This document shows, piece after piece, positions 8,357 through 16,936 of a stretch of DNA of 64,000 nucleotides. The translations under genes and the position numbers were made by a program. This DNA is from Anaerolineales bacterium. Its GTDB lineage: Bacteria > Chloroflexota > Anaerolineae > Anaerolineales > Villigracilaceae. The stretch covers positions 1 through 64,000 of the forward strand of contig JAEURJ010000023.1 of the NCBI GenBank assembly GCA_016789305.1, given 5' to 3'. The stretch's first letter is position 1; the number at the start of each line of letters is the position of its first letter. The notes below the pieces were generated by a model. That model was not told where the DNA came from, did not search any database, and saw only the letters and a list, made by a program, of their open reading frames with translations.

Positions 8357-9867
8357 AAAATCCCTGCCATTGTTTGGATAATGGTGTGATCATCCACATC
8401 GCCGGAATATTCAGCGGCCTTCTTGCGATCCCGCAGTACAACAATGCGATGACTTGTGCGTAATACTTCTTCCAATTCAGATGATATGAATATGATGGAC
8501 TTGCCTTCCTGCGCCAACTGCAATACCAACTTTTGAATTTCCGCTTTTGCTCCCACGTCTATGCCGCGAGTGGGTTCATCCAGAATAAAAACTTGCGGGT
8601 CTGTTGCAAGCCAGCGCGCCAAAATAACTTTTTGCTGGTTTCCACCGCTCAAATTTTTGACCAACTGATCCGCGGATGGTGTCGCAATTCCCAAAAGTTT
8701 TATATAGTTTTCGGCAATTTCATATTGTTTCTGAGTGGCTATGAACTTAAACCATCCGTAACGAGCTTGCAGGGCCAGGATGATATTTTCACGAATTGTT
8801 AAATCACCCACAATCCCTTCCGCCTTACGATCTTCAGGACATAAGGCGATTCCATTTTCAAGAGATTCCAAAGGTGAAAAATGATTGATCTTTTTACCCT
8901 TGATCTTGAGAGAACCTTTGTCAGGTGTATCAATACCAAAAATAAGATTCGCTATTTCCGTACGGCCGGACCCCAGCAAGCCGGCAAGTCCGACCACCTC
9001 GCCAACGTGCAGTTCGAAATCAATTGCTTCGATGGAACCTGTGAGACCCAATCCTTTTGCTTCGACCAGGCTTTCGGTATCCTTCTTTTGTTCGTTTTTT
9101 TGCTTGGCTTTTGACACTTCGTCCAGTTCGGTCAAACTACGCCCCAACATTTTGCCAATGAGTTCGATACGAGGCAATGAAGTTGTATTATAGGTACCGA
9201 CCAGCTTACCGTTTCGCAGGACCGTGATCCGGTCGGTTATTTCATAAACCTGGTCAAGGAAATGAGTAATAAAAATAATACCTATCCCCTCGCTTTTTAA
9301 TTTACGTATCACACCAAAGAGATGCGCGGTTTCATTAACATCCAAACTTGATGTGGGTTCATCGAGTATTAATATTTTCGGAGAAGCGACTTCAAGAGAG
9401 CGAACAATCGCCACCATTTGTTGGATGGCAACTGAAAAATTTCCAAGGGATTGGGTTACGTCAATATCAACATCCAGCCTTTTCATTGCCTCGCTGGCCA
9501 GGGCATTCATCTTTTTCCAATCGATGCCGAAAAAATTATGGGGTTCAAAACCCATCATAATATTTTCAGCGACCGAAATATTGGTACACAGGTTGATTTC
9601 CTGATAAACCGTGCTGATACCAAGTTCCTGGGAATGCTGAGGCGAGCGAACTTGTACAGGCTTGCCATCCAATTCAATTGATCCTGAATCCGGGTGTTCA
9701 ACTCCAGTTAATACTTTAATCAAGGTCGACTTCCCGGCTCCATTTTCCCCTATCAGCGCATGGACCTCCCCTTTTCGCAGGGAAAAATCAACATTCTCAA
9801 GAGCCGCAACACCAGGAAAGGACTTCTTGATTCTATTCATACTTAGAATATTTTGAGAATCTGTCAT
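8353..9867 (-). CDS. ytfR: CUT2 sugar ABC ATPase, YtfR-like
   Basis: A 504-residue double ABC protein driving the YtfT/YjfF channel. Domain 1 has Walker A GENGAGKS (40-47) and Walker B ILILDEPTSS; domain 2 has the degenerate GLLGSGRTEIA, a full LSGGNQQKVILARWL signature and FILDEPTRGIDVG. It follows the binding-protein gene after a 153-base gap holding a hairpin, and its stop overlaps the next start by four bases. Length and arrangement are standard. Paralogous to the xylose-type ATPase at 263 but clearly a different subfamily. Confidence 0.87.
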   Translation of the reverse strand: MTDSQNILSMNRIKKSFPGVAALENVDFSLRKGEVHALIGENGAGKSTLIKVLTGVEHPDSGSIELDGKPVQVRSPQHSQELGISTVYQEINLCTNISVAENIMMGFEPHNFFGIDWKKMNALASEAMKRLDVDIDVTQSLGNFSVAIQQMVAIVRSLEVASPKILILDEPTSSLDVNETAHLFGVIRKLKSEGIGIIFITHFLDQVYEITDRITVLRNGKLVGTYNTTSLPRIELIGKMLGRSLTELDEVSKAKQKNEQKKDTESLVEAKGLGLTGSIEAIDFELHVGEVVGLAGLLGSGRTEIANLIFGIDTPDKGSLKIKGKKINHFSPLESLENGIALCPEDRKAEGIVGDLTIRENIILALQARYGWFKFIATQKQYEIAENYIKLLGIATPSADQLVKNLSGGNQQKVILARWLATDPQVFILDEPTRGIDVGAKAEIQKLVLQLAQEGKSIIFISSELEEVLRTSHRIVVLRDRKKAAEYSGDVDDHTIIQTMAGIL

Positions 9868-9940
9868 AATATTTCACCTGTCTTTTATTTTTATCATCGT
9901 TCTAGGTGGTGTATGTGTCTCATACACGGGTTTTGGGGAA

Positions 9941-9968
9941 GAAGCGGCGTTTAAAAAAACGCCGCTTC
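9941..9968. promoter_or_regulatory. hairpin between binding protein and ATPase genes
   Basis: A 12-bp GC-rich stem (9941-9952 with 9957-9968) and AAAA loop in the gap between the YtfQ-like gene and the ATPase. On the transcribed minus strand it is not followed by a U-run. Its place mirrors the hairpin at 196-228 in the other sugar operon, suggesting the same use: stabilising the binding-protein message and damping downstream expression. Confidence 0.6.
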
Positions 9969-10020
9969 CTTTTATTGCATGCTTCCAGGGAATCTTAGTA
10001 CAAGAACACCTGGGTAAATC

Positions 10021-11031
10021 TTAGTATTTGCGGGTTGGCAGCAATTCCGCAGCGTTATCCGGATAATACACTGTCTCGTTGGTGAGAACCTCGGCATCAA
10101 TCTTTTCGCCATTCATGAGCTTGAGAGCCATTTCCATCACCTGGGGTCCAAGCAGCGGATTGCATTCAACATCAGCCTGTACCCACCCATCAATCATCAT
10201 CTGGAAACCACCACGAGTCCCATCCACGGACACGATCTTGATTTCACCGGGTTTTACACCAGCAGCTTTCAAAGCTTCGACAACAGCTTCAGCCATGCCG
10301 TCGTTGTGAATGAAGAAGCCATCGATCTCTCCAGCATATTTCTTCAAGAACGCTTCTGCAACAGGCTTAGCTTCAGTAGGATTGAAGTTGCCGGTCTGGG
10401 AATCCAGGATCGTGATGTTAGCATTGAGTGTCTCACGGAAGCCTTGAGCGCGGCCTGTCGCAGCGCCGGAGCCGGTAGTACCGCTAATTTCGAGTACGTT
10501 ACCGCCATTGGGCAGCAATTTGTTCATTTCCTCGCCGGCTTTTCTGCCTTCCAATACCATATCGGAACCGATGTGGGAGACATACATGGATTTGTCAGCA
10601 GACACGGAACGGTCAACAATGATTACGGGGATTTCGGCATCTTGAGCTTCTTGCAAGACTGCATCCCAACCATCTTCAACGACTGGAGGCAGAGCAATCA
10701 CATCCACACCTTGTTGAATGCAGGTACGCATGGCAGAGATCTGATTTTCCTGCTTCTGTTGCGCATCGGAAAATACCAAGTTTACGCCCAATTGTTCAGC
10801 GGTTTCCTTGAAGGAAGCAGTGTTGGCTGTACGCCAGTCACTTTCGGCGCCAAGTTGGGGGTAGCACAAAGTCATATCGGCATAGGTATAAACCTTGGCC
10901 GGGGCGTCGGTGGCAGCAGCGGCGGGCGCATCGGTTGCGGCAGGGGCCTGAGTTGCAGCAGGAGCCGCTGTTCCACAAGCAGCTAAAAGCAGGGATGCAA
11001 GTACGATCAGAAAAGCCAATTTCTTTAACAT
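10021..11031 (-). CDS. ytfQ: YtfQ-like sugar-binding lipoprotein
   Basis: Ligand-capturing component of the adjacent ABC importer. The 336-residue precursor has a lipoprotein signal LLLAACG (Cys19) then an Ala/Pro/Thr linker and a type I periplasmic-binding-protein fold. Segments such as QLGAESDWR, DAQQKQENQISAMR, PVVEDGWDAVLQEA and IPVIIVDRS closely resemble E. coli YtfQ, the galactofuranose-binding protein; galactose, arabinose or another sugar cannot be excluded. First gene of the operon, with a long 233-base upstream region. A close paralogue at 12535 lacks its own transporter. Confidence 0.85.
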   Translation of the reverse strand: MLKKLAFLIVLASLLLAACGTAAPAATQAPAATDAPAAAATDAPAKVYTYADMTLCYPQLGAESDWRTANTASFKETAEQLGVNLVFSDAQQKQENQISAMRTCIQQGVDVIALPPVVEDGWDAVLQEAQDAEIPVIIVDRSVSADKSMYVSHIGSDMVLEGRKAGEEMNKLLPNGGNVLEISGTTGSGAATGRAQGFRETLNANITILDSQTGNFNPTEAKPVAEAFLKKYAGEIDGFFIHNDGMAEAVVEALKAAGVKPGEIKIVSVDGTRGGFQMMIDGWVQADVECNPLLGPQVMEMALKLMNGEKIDAEVLTNETVYYPDNAAELLPTRKY

Positions 11032-11264
11032 GATCTTCTCTCCTTGATGGGATCAATATGGTACTCCTTGCGGAGGTTTTGGTACGCTATAATTGGGCAC
11101 GCGGGGTGCCTTTTTCGTGAGGGCATATTTCTCGCATTGAAGTGCCTGCTTGGAGACGCAATCAAGAAGCGGGCACTTCTCTTTTCATTTTCAATATCTC
11201 TTTCAAAACACCTCCTTCTCATTTACATTCAAATATTCGCCGAGCACATATGATGAACATATGA
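11032..11264 (-). promoter_or_regulatory. upstream region of the YtfQ-like operon
   Basis: 233 bases between the LacI stop and the binding-protein start. Contains a 13-bp hairpin (11139-11151 with 11167-11179, one G-T pair) and, on the minus strand, a strong Shine-Dalgarno AAGGAGGTG (11217-11209) followed by a possible 14-codon TTG-initiated ORF ending at 11162 just inside the hairpin. CATATG repeats at 11247-11252 and 11258-11263 may be an operator. The promoter itself was not identified with confidence. Confidence 0.4.
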
Positions 11265-12308
11265 CTAAACGCATTTCGAACTTTCACGAACAACAAGGGT
11301 CGGTTGAATAAACCTTGATCGCGCGATGCCGGATTGGTCTTCCTGTCGCGCCTGGATCATTTCCACGACACCCAACATCGCCTGTTCACCAAGCAGGTGG
11401 AGGTCCTGATATATGGTTGTCAATGGGGGATAAAAATAAGCTGATTCTGGAATATTATCAAAGCCAACAACCGCGAGCTGATCAGGAACACGAATTCCGC
11501 GGCGCAACGCTTCCCGCAGCACACTCAGGGCCATCTGATCGTTGGCGACAAAAACCGCATCCATCTCAGGGAAGGATTGGAGCAATTTGGCAAAAGCATA
11601 TGCCCCGCTGGCAGAAGACCAATCCCCTGCAACACAATGTCGTTCGGAAATATTGTGGCCGGCCCCTTCCAATGCTTCACGCCATCCCCGCTTGCGCTCC
11701 TCCGCCTCCCACCAATTTGACGGACCTGAAATATGTCCGATCTTTCTTTGGTCGCAGGCCAGAAGATGCTGTACTGCCATATTCGCACCTTGAAAATTGT
11801 CTGTTGCAATGCTGGCAACCCCATCCCGCGGCTGCATGGCTAGAAATAATACCGGCACAGAAATCTTATCCATGCGCGCTTTCAACCATGCATGATTATC
11901 TGCGATCTCCGGCACAACCCATATGATTCCATCCACCTGGTGGGCCAGAAGCGAGTCAATTACATCATCCACTCTGTTGATATTAAAGTCATCAAGCTCC
12001 TTTACCAGAAGCATATAACCCAGTTGATTCGCCTGGTCGGCAATTCCATTCAGGGTTTGTGATGGACCAAGATATTTCAATTCAAATGTGACCACACCAA
12101 GGGTATAGCTGCGCTGGCGGATCAGGCTGCGTGCAAGGCTGCTGGGGTGATAACTCAATTTCTCCACCACTGTTTCCACCCGTAAACGCGTTTCCTTTGA
12201 AACGCCCGGCAATTTATTCATGACGCGCGAAACGGTCTGTGTGGAAACTTCAGCAAGTTGGGCCACATCCTTGATGGTGACACGTTTTCTTTTGCCAGTT
12301 TGGAGCAA
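11265..12308 (-). CDS. LacI-family transcriptional regulator
   Basis: A 347-residue sugar-responsive repressor. The N-terminal helix-turn-helix runs VTIKDVAQLAEVSTQTVSR (about 10-28), followed by the hinge YHPSSLARSL and a type I periplasmic-binding-protein-like sensor domain; the C-terminal half includes VFVANDQMALSVL and the VVGFDNIPES motif. Start is TTG (12308) with AAGGAT upstream; no better ATG precedes the helix-turn-helix. It lies directly upstream of the YtfQ-like operon and downstream of the sensor binding protein, so local control of these sugar genes is likely. An inverted TTGAA/TTCAA pair at 12326-12342 just before it may be its own operator. Confidence 0.88.
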   Translation of the reverse strand: MLQTGKRKRVTIKDVAQLAEVSTQTVSRVMNKLPGVSKETRLRVETVVEKLSYHPSSLARSLIRQRSYTLGVVTFELKYLGPSQTLNGIADQANQLGYMLLVKELDDFNINRVDDVIDSLLAHQVDGIIWVVPEIADNHAWLKARMDKISVPVLFLAMQPRDGVASIATDNFQGANMAVQHLLACDQRKIGHISGPSNWWEAEERKRGWREALEGAGHNISERHCVAGDWSSASGAYAFAKLLQSFPEMDAVFVANDQMALSVLREALRRGIRVPDQLAVVGFDNIPESAYFYPPLTTIYQDLHLLGEQAMLGVVEMIQARQEDQSGIARSRFIQPTLVVRESSKCV

Positions 12309-12462
12309 GGTTTAATCCTTATCAATTGAAAAATGTATTCAACAATATCAATAGTTCCGTTAAAACCAGCCGCGCATTTGACCTTAGGATATATCTTTAC
12401 AGTTTGGAAAGCCATGTTTTCTTTTAAGAAGAAGGTTGGATTTTTCATGGTGTACCTTAATT

Positions 12463-12499
12463 AAAAATTCACTACCCGAACGGGTAGTGAATTTTTTTT
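12463..12499. terminator. bidirectional rho-independent terminator
   Basis: A near-perfect 16-bp stem (12463-12478 with 12481-12496) around an AA loop, flanked by A-runs on one side and T-runs on the other. It lies 36 bases past the stop of the second binding protein on the minus strand and ends the regulator-kinase-binding-protein transcript before lacI. Confidence 0.88.
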
Positions 12500-12534
12500 G
12501 AAAAGAGTTAAATTTCTTTCGAAACCGCTGCTTT

Positions 12535-13536
12535 CTAGTATTTTCGTGTGGATAAAACCTTGCTCGCATCCTCCGGGAGAAAGATACCCTCGATCGAAGG
12601 AACCCATTTGGGGAATGGTTCACCATTGACCACCTTCAAGGCCAGCTCAAAAAACTGTGGCCCCAGCAAAGGGTTGCATTCCACGGTTGCGTTCAATTTA
12701 CCTGCAATCATTGCCTCAAAAGCACCCTTTGCAGCGTCGATTGAAACAATCTTGATATCCTGACCTGGCTTGAGACCGTATTCCTCAATAGCTTCGATTG
12801 CACCCAGCGCCATATCGTCATTATGTGCATAGAGCGCGGTGATCTGATTGCCATATTTTTTTAGAAAGTCCGCCATCACCTCTTTGCCACGGGCACGTGT
12901 AAAATCGCCGGATTGCGAATCGATGATCTGCATCCCCGGGTATCCGTTTAAAACCTCACGAAACCCGATGTAACGGTCATTTGCCGGTGCCGAGCCAATG
13001 GTCCCCACCAGCTCGACGATGTTGGCTTTCCCTCCCATCAACTTGGCCATCACTCGTGCGGCATTCCTGCCTTCCTCAAGAAAATCAGAACCCAGATAGG
13101 AGACATACAAATCTTCCGAAACATCTGCACGCCGGTCAACGAGAATGATGGGGATGCCGGCGTCTTTGGCTTCCTGAAAAACCTCTCTCCAGCCGGTTTC
13201 GACAATCGGGGAGATCCCGATAATATCCACTTTTTGGATAATCAATTTACGCACCGCCTCGATCTGATTATCCTGCTTTTGTTGTGCGTCCAGAAATCTT
13301 AATTCAACGCCTAGTTGTTCCGCAGTCTCTTTAATGGAAAGCGTATTGGCAACACGCCATTCGCTTTCGGCTCCAAGCTGGGCAAAACCAACGATCAGAT
13401 CCTCGTATTTTTTTTCAGTTCTGGCAACCCCAGGCTGGGGCGTGGATGATGAAACAGGCTGTGCCGAACAGCTTTGAGGTCCAAAAAAAGATGCGAAGAT
13501 GGCAAAAAAAATCAGGGTACGGGAAATTTTCATCAA
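12535..13536 (-). CDS. second YtfQ-like sugar-binding protein, probable sensor accessory
   Basis: A 333-residue type I periplasmic binding protein with an N-terminal hydrophobic signal and a possible lipidation Cys23 (PQSC; a weak lipobox). It is clearly paralogous to the transport protein at 10021: both have QLGAES, KETAEQLGV, DAQQKQ-N-QI, GW and IP-I-VDR at matching places. It has no permease or ATPase of its own; instead it is the third gene after a YesN-type response regulator and a LytS-type kinase (31-base gap to the kinase) and is followed by a terminator. By analogy with the XylFII-LytS-YesN xylose sensor of Clostridium beijerinckii, it probably presents bound sugar to the kinase. Direct transport use with the nearby ABC complex is the alternative. 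Confidence 0.8.
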   Translation of the reverse strand: MMKISRTLIFFAIFASFFGPQSCSAQPVSSSTPQPGVARTEKKYEDLIVGFAQLGAESEWRVANTLSIKETAEQLGVELRFLDAQQKQDNQIEAVRKLIIQKVDIIGISPIVETGWREVFQEAKDAGIPIILVDRRADVSEDLYVSYLGSDFLEEGRNAARVMAKLMGGKANIVELVGTIGSAPANDRYIGFREVLNGYPGMQIIDSQSGDFTRARGKEVMADFLKKYGNQITALYAHNDDMALGAIEAIEEYGLKPGQDIKIVSIDAAKGAFEAMIAGKLNATVECNPLLGPQFFELALKVVNGEPFPKWVPSIEGIFLPEDASKVLSTRKY

Positions 13537-13567
13537 GAAAGCTCCTCAAGTCTTCATATGACGGTCT

Positions 13568-15154
13568 TCAATCCTGACCGTCGGCAGAATTTTCGTTTTG
13601 AGGAGCGGCCTCCAATTTTGCTGGGATCACGAGAGTTACACAGGTGCCGGCGTTATACTCACTTCGCAGGGTAAGCCCGTACTGTTTTCCATAATACAGT
13701 CTGATGCGTTTGTTGACATTGCCAAGCCCAAAGCCACTTTCCAGTTTGATATCCCCGGAATCTTCGGCAAGATCGGCGCGCAGTTTGGTTAATTTTTCCG
13801 GCGTGAAGCCAATACCATCATCCTCCACTTCGAGGAGAATTTCATCCTCATCCTTTCGCTTTGCGCGAACGCTGATCATGCCTTTTTGCCTTTTATTCTT
13901 TATGCCATGATACAGTGCATTTTCCACCAACGGCTGAAGGAGAAGTTTCAAGATGGTGTTCTCAACAACATCCTCCTCCACCTCGATTTTAAAATCCAGA
14001 ATATCGCGATAACGCATTCTCTGAATGGTCAAATAACTTTTGATGCGATCCACCTCTTCACCGATGGTGATCCAATCCATGCCTTTGCTGAGGCTGATAC
14101 GAAAAAAATTGGATAAAGCGCTGACGATCTTGACCACCTGATCGGTCTTCTTCGATTCCGCCATCCAGATGATCGTATCAAGGGTGTTATACAGAAAATG
14201 AGGGTTGATCTGAGCCTGGAGCGCACGCAGCTCGGCCTTTTTGAGATTTTCCTGTTCCTTGATCTTTGAATCAAGCAATTCCTTGATCTTGCCGATCATG
14301 ATATTAAAACTCATGCCCAATTCGGTGATCTCATCCACATTATCGCTGGTCATCAAGGCCTGCAAATCATTCTTCGTGATGGTGGTGGTTACATCGTGCA
14401 GCTTCTTGATCGGGGTATAAATACTGCGGGAGAGACTCCAGGCGGCAATGACCGAAAAGCCCACCGCACTAAAGATCAAAATTACGGAAATGATCTGCCA
14501 GCGCAGAAAGCTTTCGCGCATCACCTGGTACTGGCCTTCTGTACGATGCACTTCATACAACACATAGTTCTGAACAACATCTTCCAACACAGAAGTAGCA
14601 AACCGGATATTCTCCAAGACAGCTTCGTTTTCAGCGGCCGTACTGTTATGGGCGATCTTGTCGCCCATCAGGTCCACATATTCCTTCAGCGTTTCCAATG
14701 TTCGTAGAATCAGATCCAACTTCACCCGGGCATGCTGCGAATCAGTATTGGCCATCATCCAGCGCACTTTTGCATCCACGCTGTCAATGATCTCATACTG
14801 CCTGCCTTCGGAAAACTTGACCGTTCCCGAAACGATCCTCCACATTTCATTGTCAATATCTGGCTTGATGCTGCCGCTGATGCTGTTCGCAGTGGTGATA
14901 TTTGTGATAATGGCGTCGTACTGGCGGCTATAGCTCAGGACTTGCATCATCGACACGATATTCGTCGTGCCCATCAGAAGGATCACGACACACAACGAGG
15001 CCAGGATCTTGGCGCGAATGGACAAATTGATCCCGGCAATAAAATCGGCCAGCGGCCCGAAAAGTTTTAAGGAAGACCTTCGGGTCGAATTGGCCTGCAC
15101 ACTGATTCTGTGTAGAAATTGTCTGAAACCGGGTGTTGCTGTTTTTTGAGCCAA
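13568..15154 (-). CDS. LytS/YesM-family sensor histidine kinase
   Basis: A 528-residue membrane kinase. Transmembrane helices lie near 48-66 and 219-241, bracketing an all-helical extracytoplasmic domain of about 150 residues; a HAMP domain follows (about 242-295). The phosphoacceptor is in the ALQAQINPHFLYNTLD motif (His319), the hallmark of the His_kinase (LytS/YesM) class, and an HATPase domain with N-box LVENALYHGIKNK and the G-box GFGLGNVNKRIRLYYG ends the protein. It is encoded between its response regulator and a sugar-binding protein. The purely helical sensor domain fits one that docks a binding protein rather than binding sugar itself, but this is inference. Confidence 0.88.
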   Translation of the reverse strand: MAQKTATPGFRQFLHRISVQANSTRRSSLKLFGPLADFIAGINLSIRAKILASLCVVILLMGTTNIVSMMQVLSYSRQYDAIITNITTANSISGSIKPDIDNEMWRIVSGTVKFSEGRQYEIIDSVDAKVRWMMANTDSQHARVKLDLILRTLETLKEYVDLMGDKIAHNSTAAENEAVLENIRFATSVLEDVVQNYVLYEVHRTEGQYQVMRESFLRWQIISVILIFSAVGFSVIAAWSLSRSIYTPIKKLHDVTTTITKNDLQALMTSDNVDEITELGMSFNIMIGKIKELLDSKIKEQENLKKAELRALQAQINPHFLYNTLDTIIWMAESKKTDQVVKIVSALSNFFRISLSKGMDWITIGEEVDRIKSYLTIQRMRYRDILDFKIEVEEDVVENTILKLLLQPLVENALYHGIKNKRQKGMISVRAKRKDEDEILLEVEDDGIGFTPEKLTKLRADLAEDSGDIKLESGFGLGNVNKRIRLYYGKQYGLTLRSEYNAGTCVTLVIPAKLEAAPQNENSADGQD

Positions 15155-15177
15155 GTCATTCTCCTGTCAGCGAGTTG

Positions 15178-16752
15178 CTAGATCTGGGACCGAAATTCCA
15201 TCGGGGAGAGACCGGTGTTCTTTTTGAACACAGAGCTGAAGTAATGTGGATCGTTATAACCAACCTGATAAGCGATATCAGTTGATCTTAATGAAGTCAT
15301 ACGCAGCAATTCCTTGGCTTTTTTAATGCGGATTTCGGTCAGGTACTCCTTGAAGGTCTGGCCGGTTTCCTGGCTGAACACAACACTGAAATGACTTGCA
15401 CTGAGATTGGCCTGTGCCGCAACTTCATTGAGTGAAAGTTCGGCGTTGGCATAGTGATTATCGATATACTCTTTTGATTGGTGGATCAGATTTTTATACT
15501 GACCGTTCGGCTGACTATCGCGATATGCAAGTGCATTGGACAGGATCTTACGAGCCTGCTCCTGCAATTGATCAATCGTCTTGATATTCGACATGGTTAC
15601 TTCGATGGAATTCAATTCCGGGATGACCTTATCCACATCCCCGCCCAGGTCATTCACCAATTTTGCGGTAGCCAGAACAACATCCACAAAAATATAATTC
15701 TTGATCAGATTTGATTTCAACGCTGTTTCACCCAACGGACGAATATACGCGTTAAAGAATTCATCGAATTCGTCCTTCACGCCATACCGCAGATAATTCT
15801 CCACGGCCGATTTATCCATCTTGAGCAATTCTGCCCGTTCAACCGCGTGGTTTATCTCGGGCCTGTTTGCGCCCAGGGGGGATTGCATATTGACCAAAGC
15901 CTCGACAAATGATTGATTGATATCTGCAATACGGTTTTTGGAAGTCCCCGCCCCGACCGTAAGCTGATAGCGGGTCTTTGCAACCAATTGCCCGATCTCC
16001 TCTGAAAGTACATCGCGTTCCTCTTCGATATACTCCGGGGTGTTCCCCTTCATGACCAAGATCAAATCGCCCCAGTCCCTCTTTAGCACAAAAATATCCG
16101 GGTTTCTTTCCGCAAGGCACATTACATCGCTTTGCACCCCTTGATATTCCGCATAATCATATTGTTCTGTGCGATCCAGCAACTCTATTTTCAAAATCAC
16201 GACCAGATAATATCTGGCAATCAGGTCAATACCCAAGGCCTGCGCTTTTTCGATGGCCTCCAATGGAGGAATCGCACCCACCACCAATTTAAACAAAAGC
16301 CTCTCACGCAGCATCGCCTGATTTTCTTCGACCTGCTCCTGGAGCTTTTTTAGATTATTTTGTTCTTTCCTCTCCTGATCCAACTGCAGGGTAAGCTTTT
16401 GAAGAACACTTTGTAATTTTCGTACAGTAACCGGCTTTAAAAGATAATCCGTCACACCCAGGTTGATGGCTTCCTGGGCGTATTCGAACTCATCGTGGCC
16501 GCTGAGAATAATGATCTTCATCCAGGGCATGCGTTCGCGCACGATCTTACTGAGCTGCAAGCCATCCATGAACGGCATTTTGATATCAGTGATTAACACA
16601 TCCGGCTGAATGGTCTTCAGCAATGGTAAAGCCATTTCACCATCTGCCGCCTCGCCGCAAAACTCAAAACCGCTGGCTTGCCAGTCTATATTCTCGCGGA
16701 TTCCCTCACGGGTAATGATCTCATCTTCGACAAAAAAAACTTTATACGGCAT
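15178..16752 (-). CDS. YesN-type response regulator with AraC DNA-binding domain
   Basis: A 524-residue transcription factor. N-terminal receiver: acidic FVEDE near the start, phosphoacceptor Asp56 in DVLITDIKMPFMDG and the conserved Lys in YLLKPVT. A long middle region contains a coiled-coil-prone stretch and a linker domain. The C-terminal 100 residues are an AraC-type double helix-turn-helix (SLNEVAAQANLSASHFSVVF, then TDIAYQVGYNDPHYFSSVFKK). ATG 16752 is preferred because AAGG lies 9 bases upstream; an ATG three codons earlier (16761) has AAGG directly abutting it. First gene of a three-gene operon with the kinase and the sensor binding protein; its targets are probably sugar uptake promoters. 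Confidence 0.87.
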   Translation of the reverse strand: MPYKVFFVEDEIITREGIRENIDWQASGFEFCGEAADGEMALPLLKTIQPDVLITDIKMPFMDGLQLSKIVRERMPWMKIIILSGHDEFEYAQEAINLGVTDYLLKPVTVRKLQSVLQKLTLQLDQERKEQNNLKKLQEQVEENQAMLRERLLFKLVVGAIPPLEAIEKAQALGIDLIARYYLVVILKIELLDRTEQYDYAEYQGVQSDVMCLAERNPDIFVLKRDWGDLILVMKGNTPEYIEEERDVLSEEIGQLVAKTRYQLTVGAGTSKNRIADINQSFVEALVNMQSPLGANRPEINHAVERAELLKMDKSAVENYLRYGVKDEFDEFFNAYIRPLGETALKSNLIKNYIFVDVVLATAKLVNDLGGDVDKVIPELNSIEVTMSNIKTIDQLQEQARKILSNALAYRDSQPNGQYKNLIHQSKEYIDNHYANAELSLNEVAAQANLSASHFSVVFSQETGQTFKEYLTEIRIKKAKELLRMTSLRSTDIAYQVGYNDPHYFSSVFKKNTGLSPMEFRSQI

Positions 16753-16868
16753 ATTTGCCATCCTTGGGTGGAAATATTTTACTCCATACAGGTTATTGAA
16801 ACGAACTTTTTTTGAAGATCAACCTGGGTACCTGCCATCAAACAGAAGGGAAGAATCGCTGTTTTATT

Positions 16869-16919
16869 TGTGATAAATTTCACATAAGGGATTATAATAA
16901 AAACCGTATACTGATAATA
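16869..16919 (+). promoter_or_regulatory. Crp/Fnr-type operator and promoter of the hydrogenase operon
   Basis: TGTGATAAATTTCACA (16869-16884) is a perfect TGTGA-N6-TCACA palindrome. Downstream are -10-like TATAAT (16893-16898) and TATACT (16907-16912). Using TATACT, transcription would begin near 16918-16919, placing the palindrome centre at about -42, the classic class II activator position. It lies between divergent operons, so the sensor regulator gene at 16752 could also be affected. Confidence 0.65.
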
Positions 16920-16936
16920 GGCAAAGTGGAGGACCC

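Noticed and set aside
12384..12626. Small protein gene upstream of lacI
   Set aside because: The possible reading runs through the bidirectional terminator and the end of the binding-protein gene in another frame; no ribosome-binding site or conserved feature supports it.
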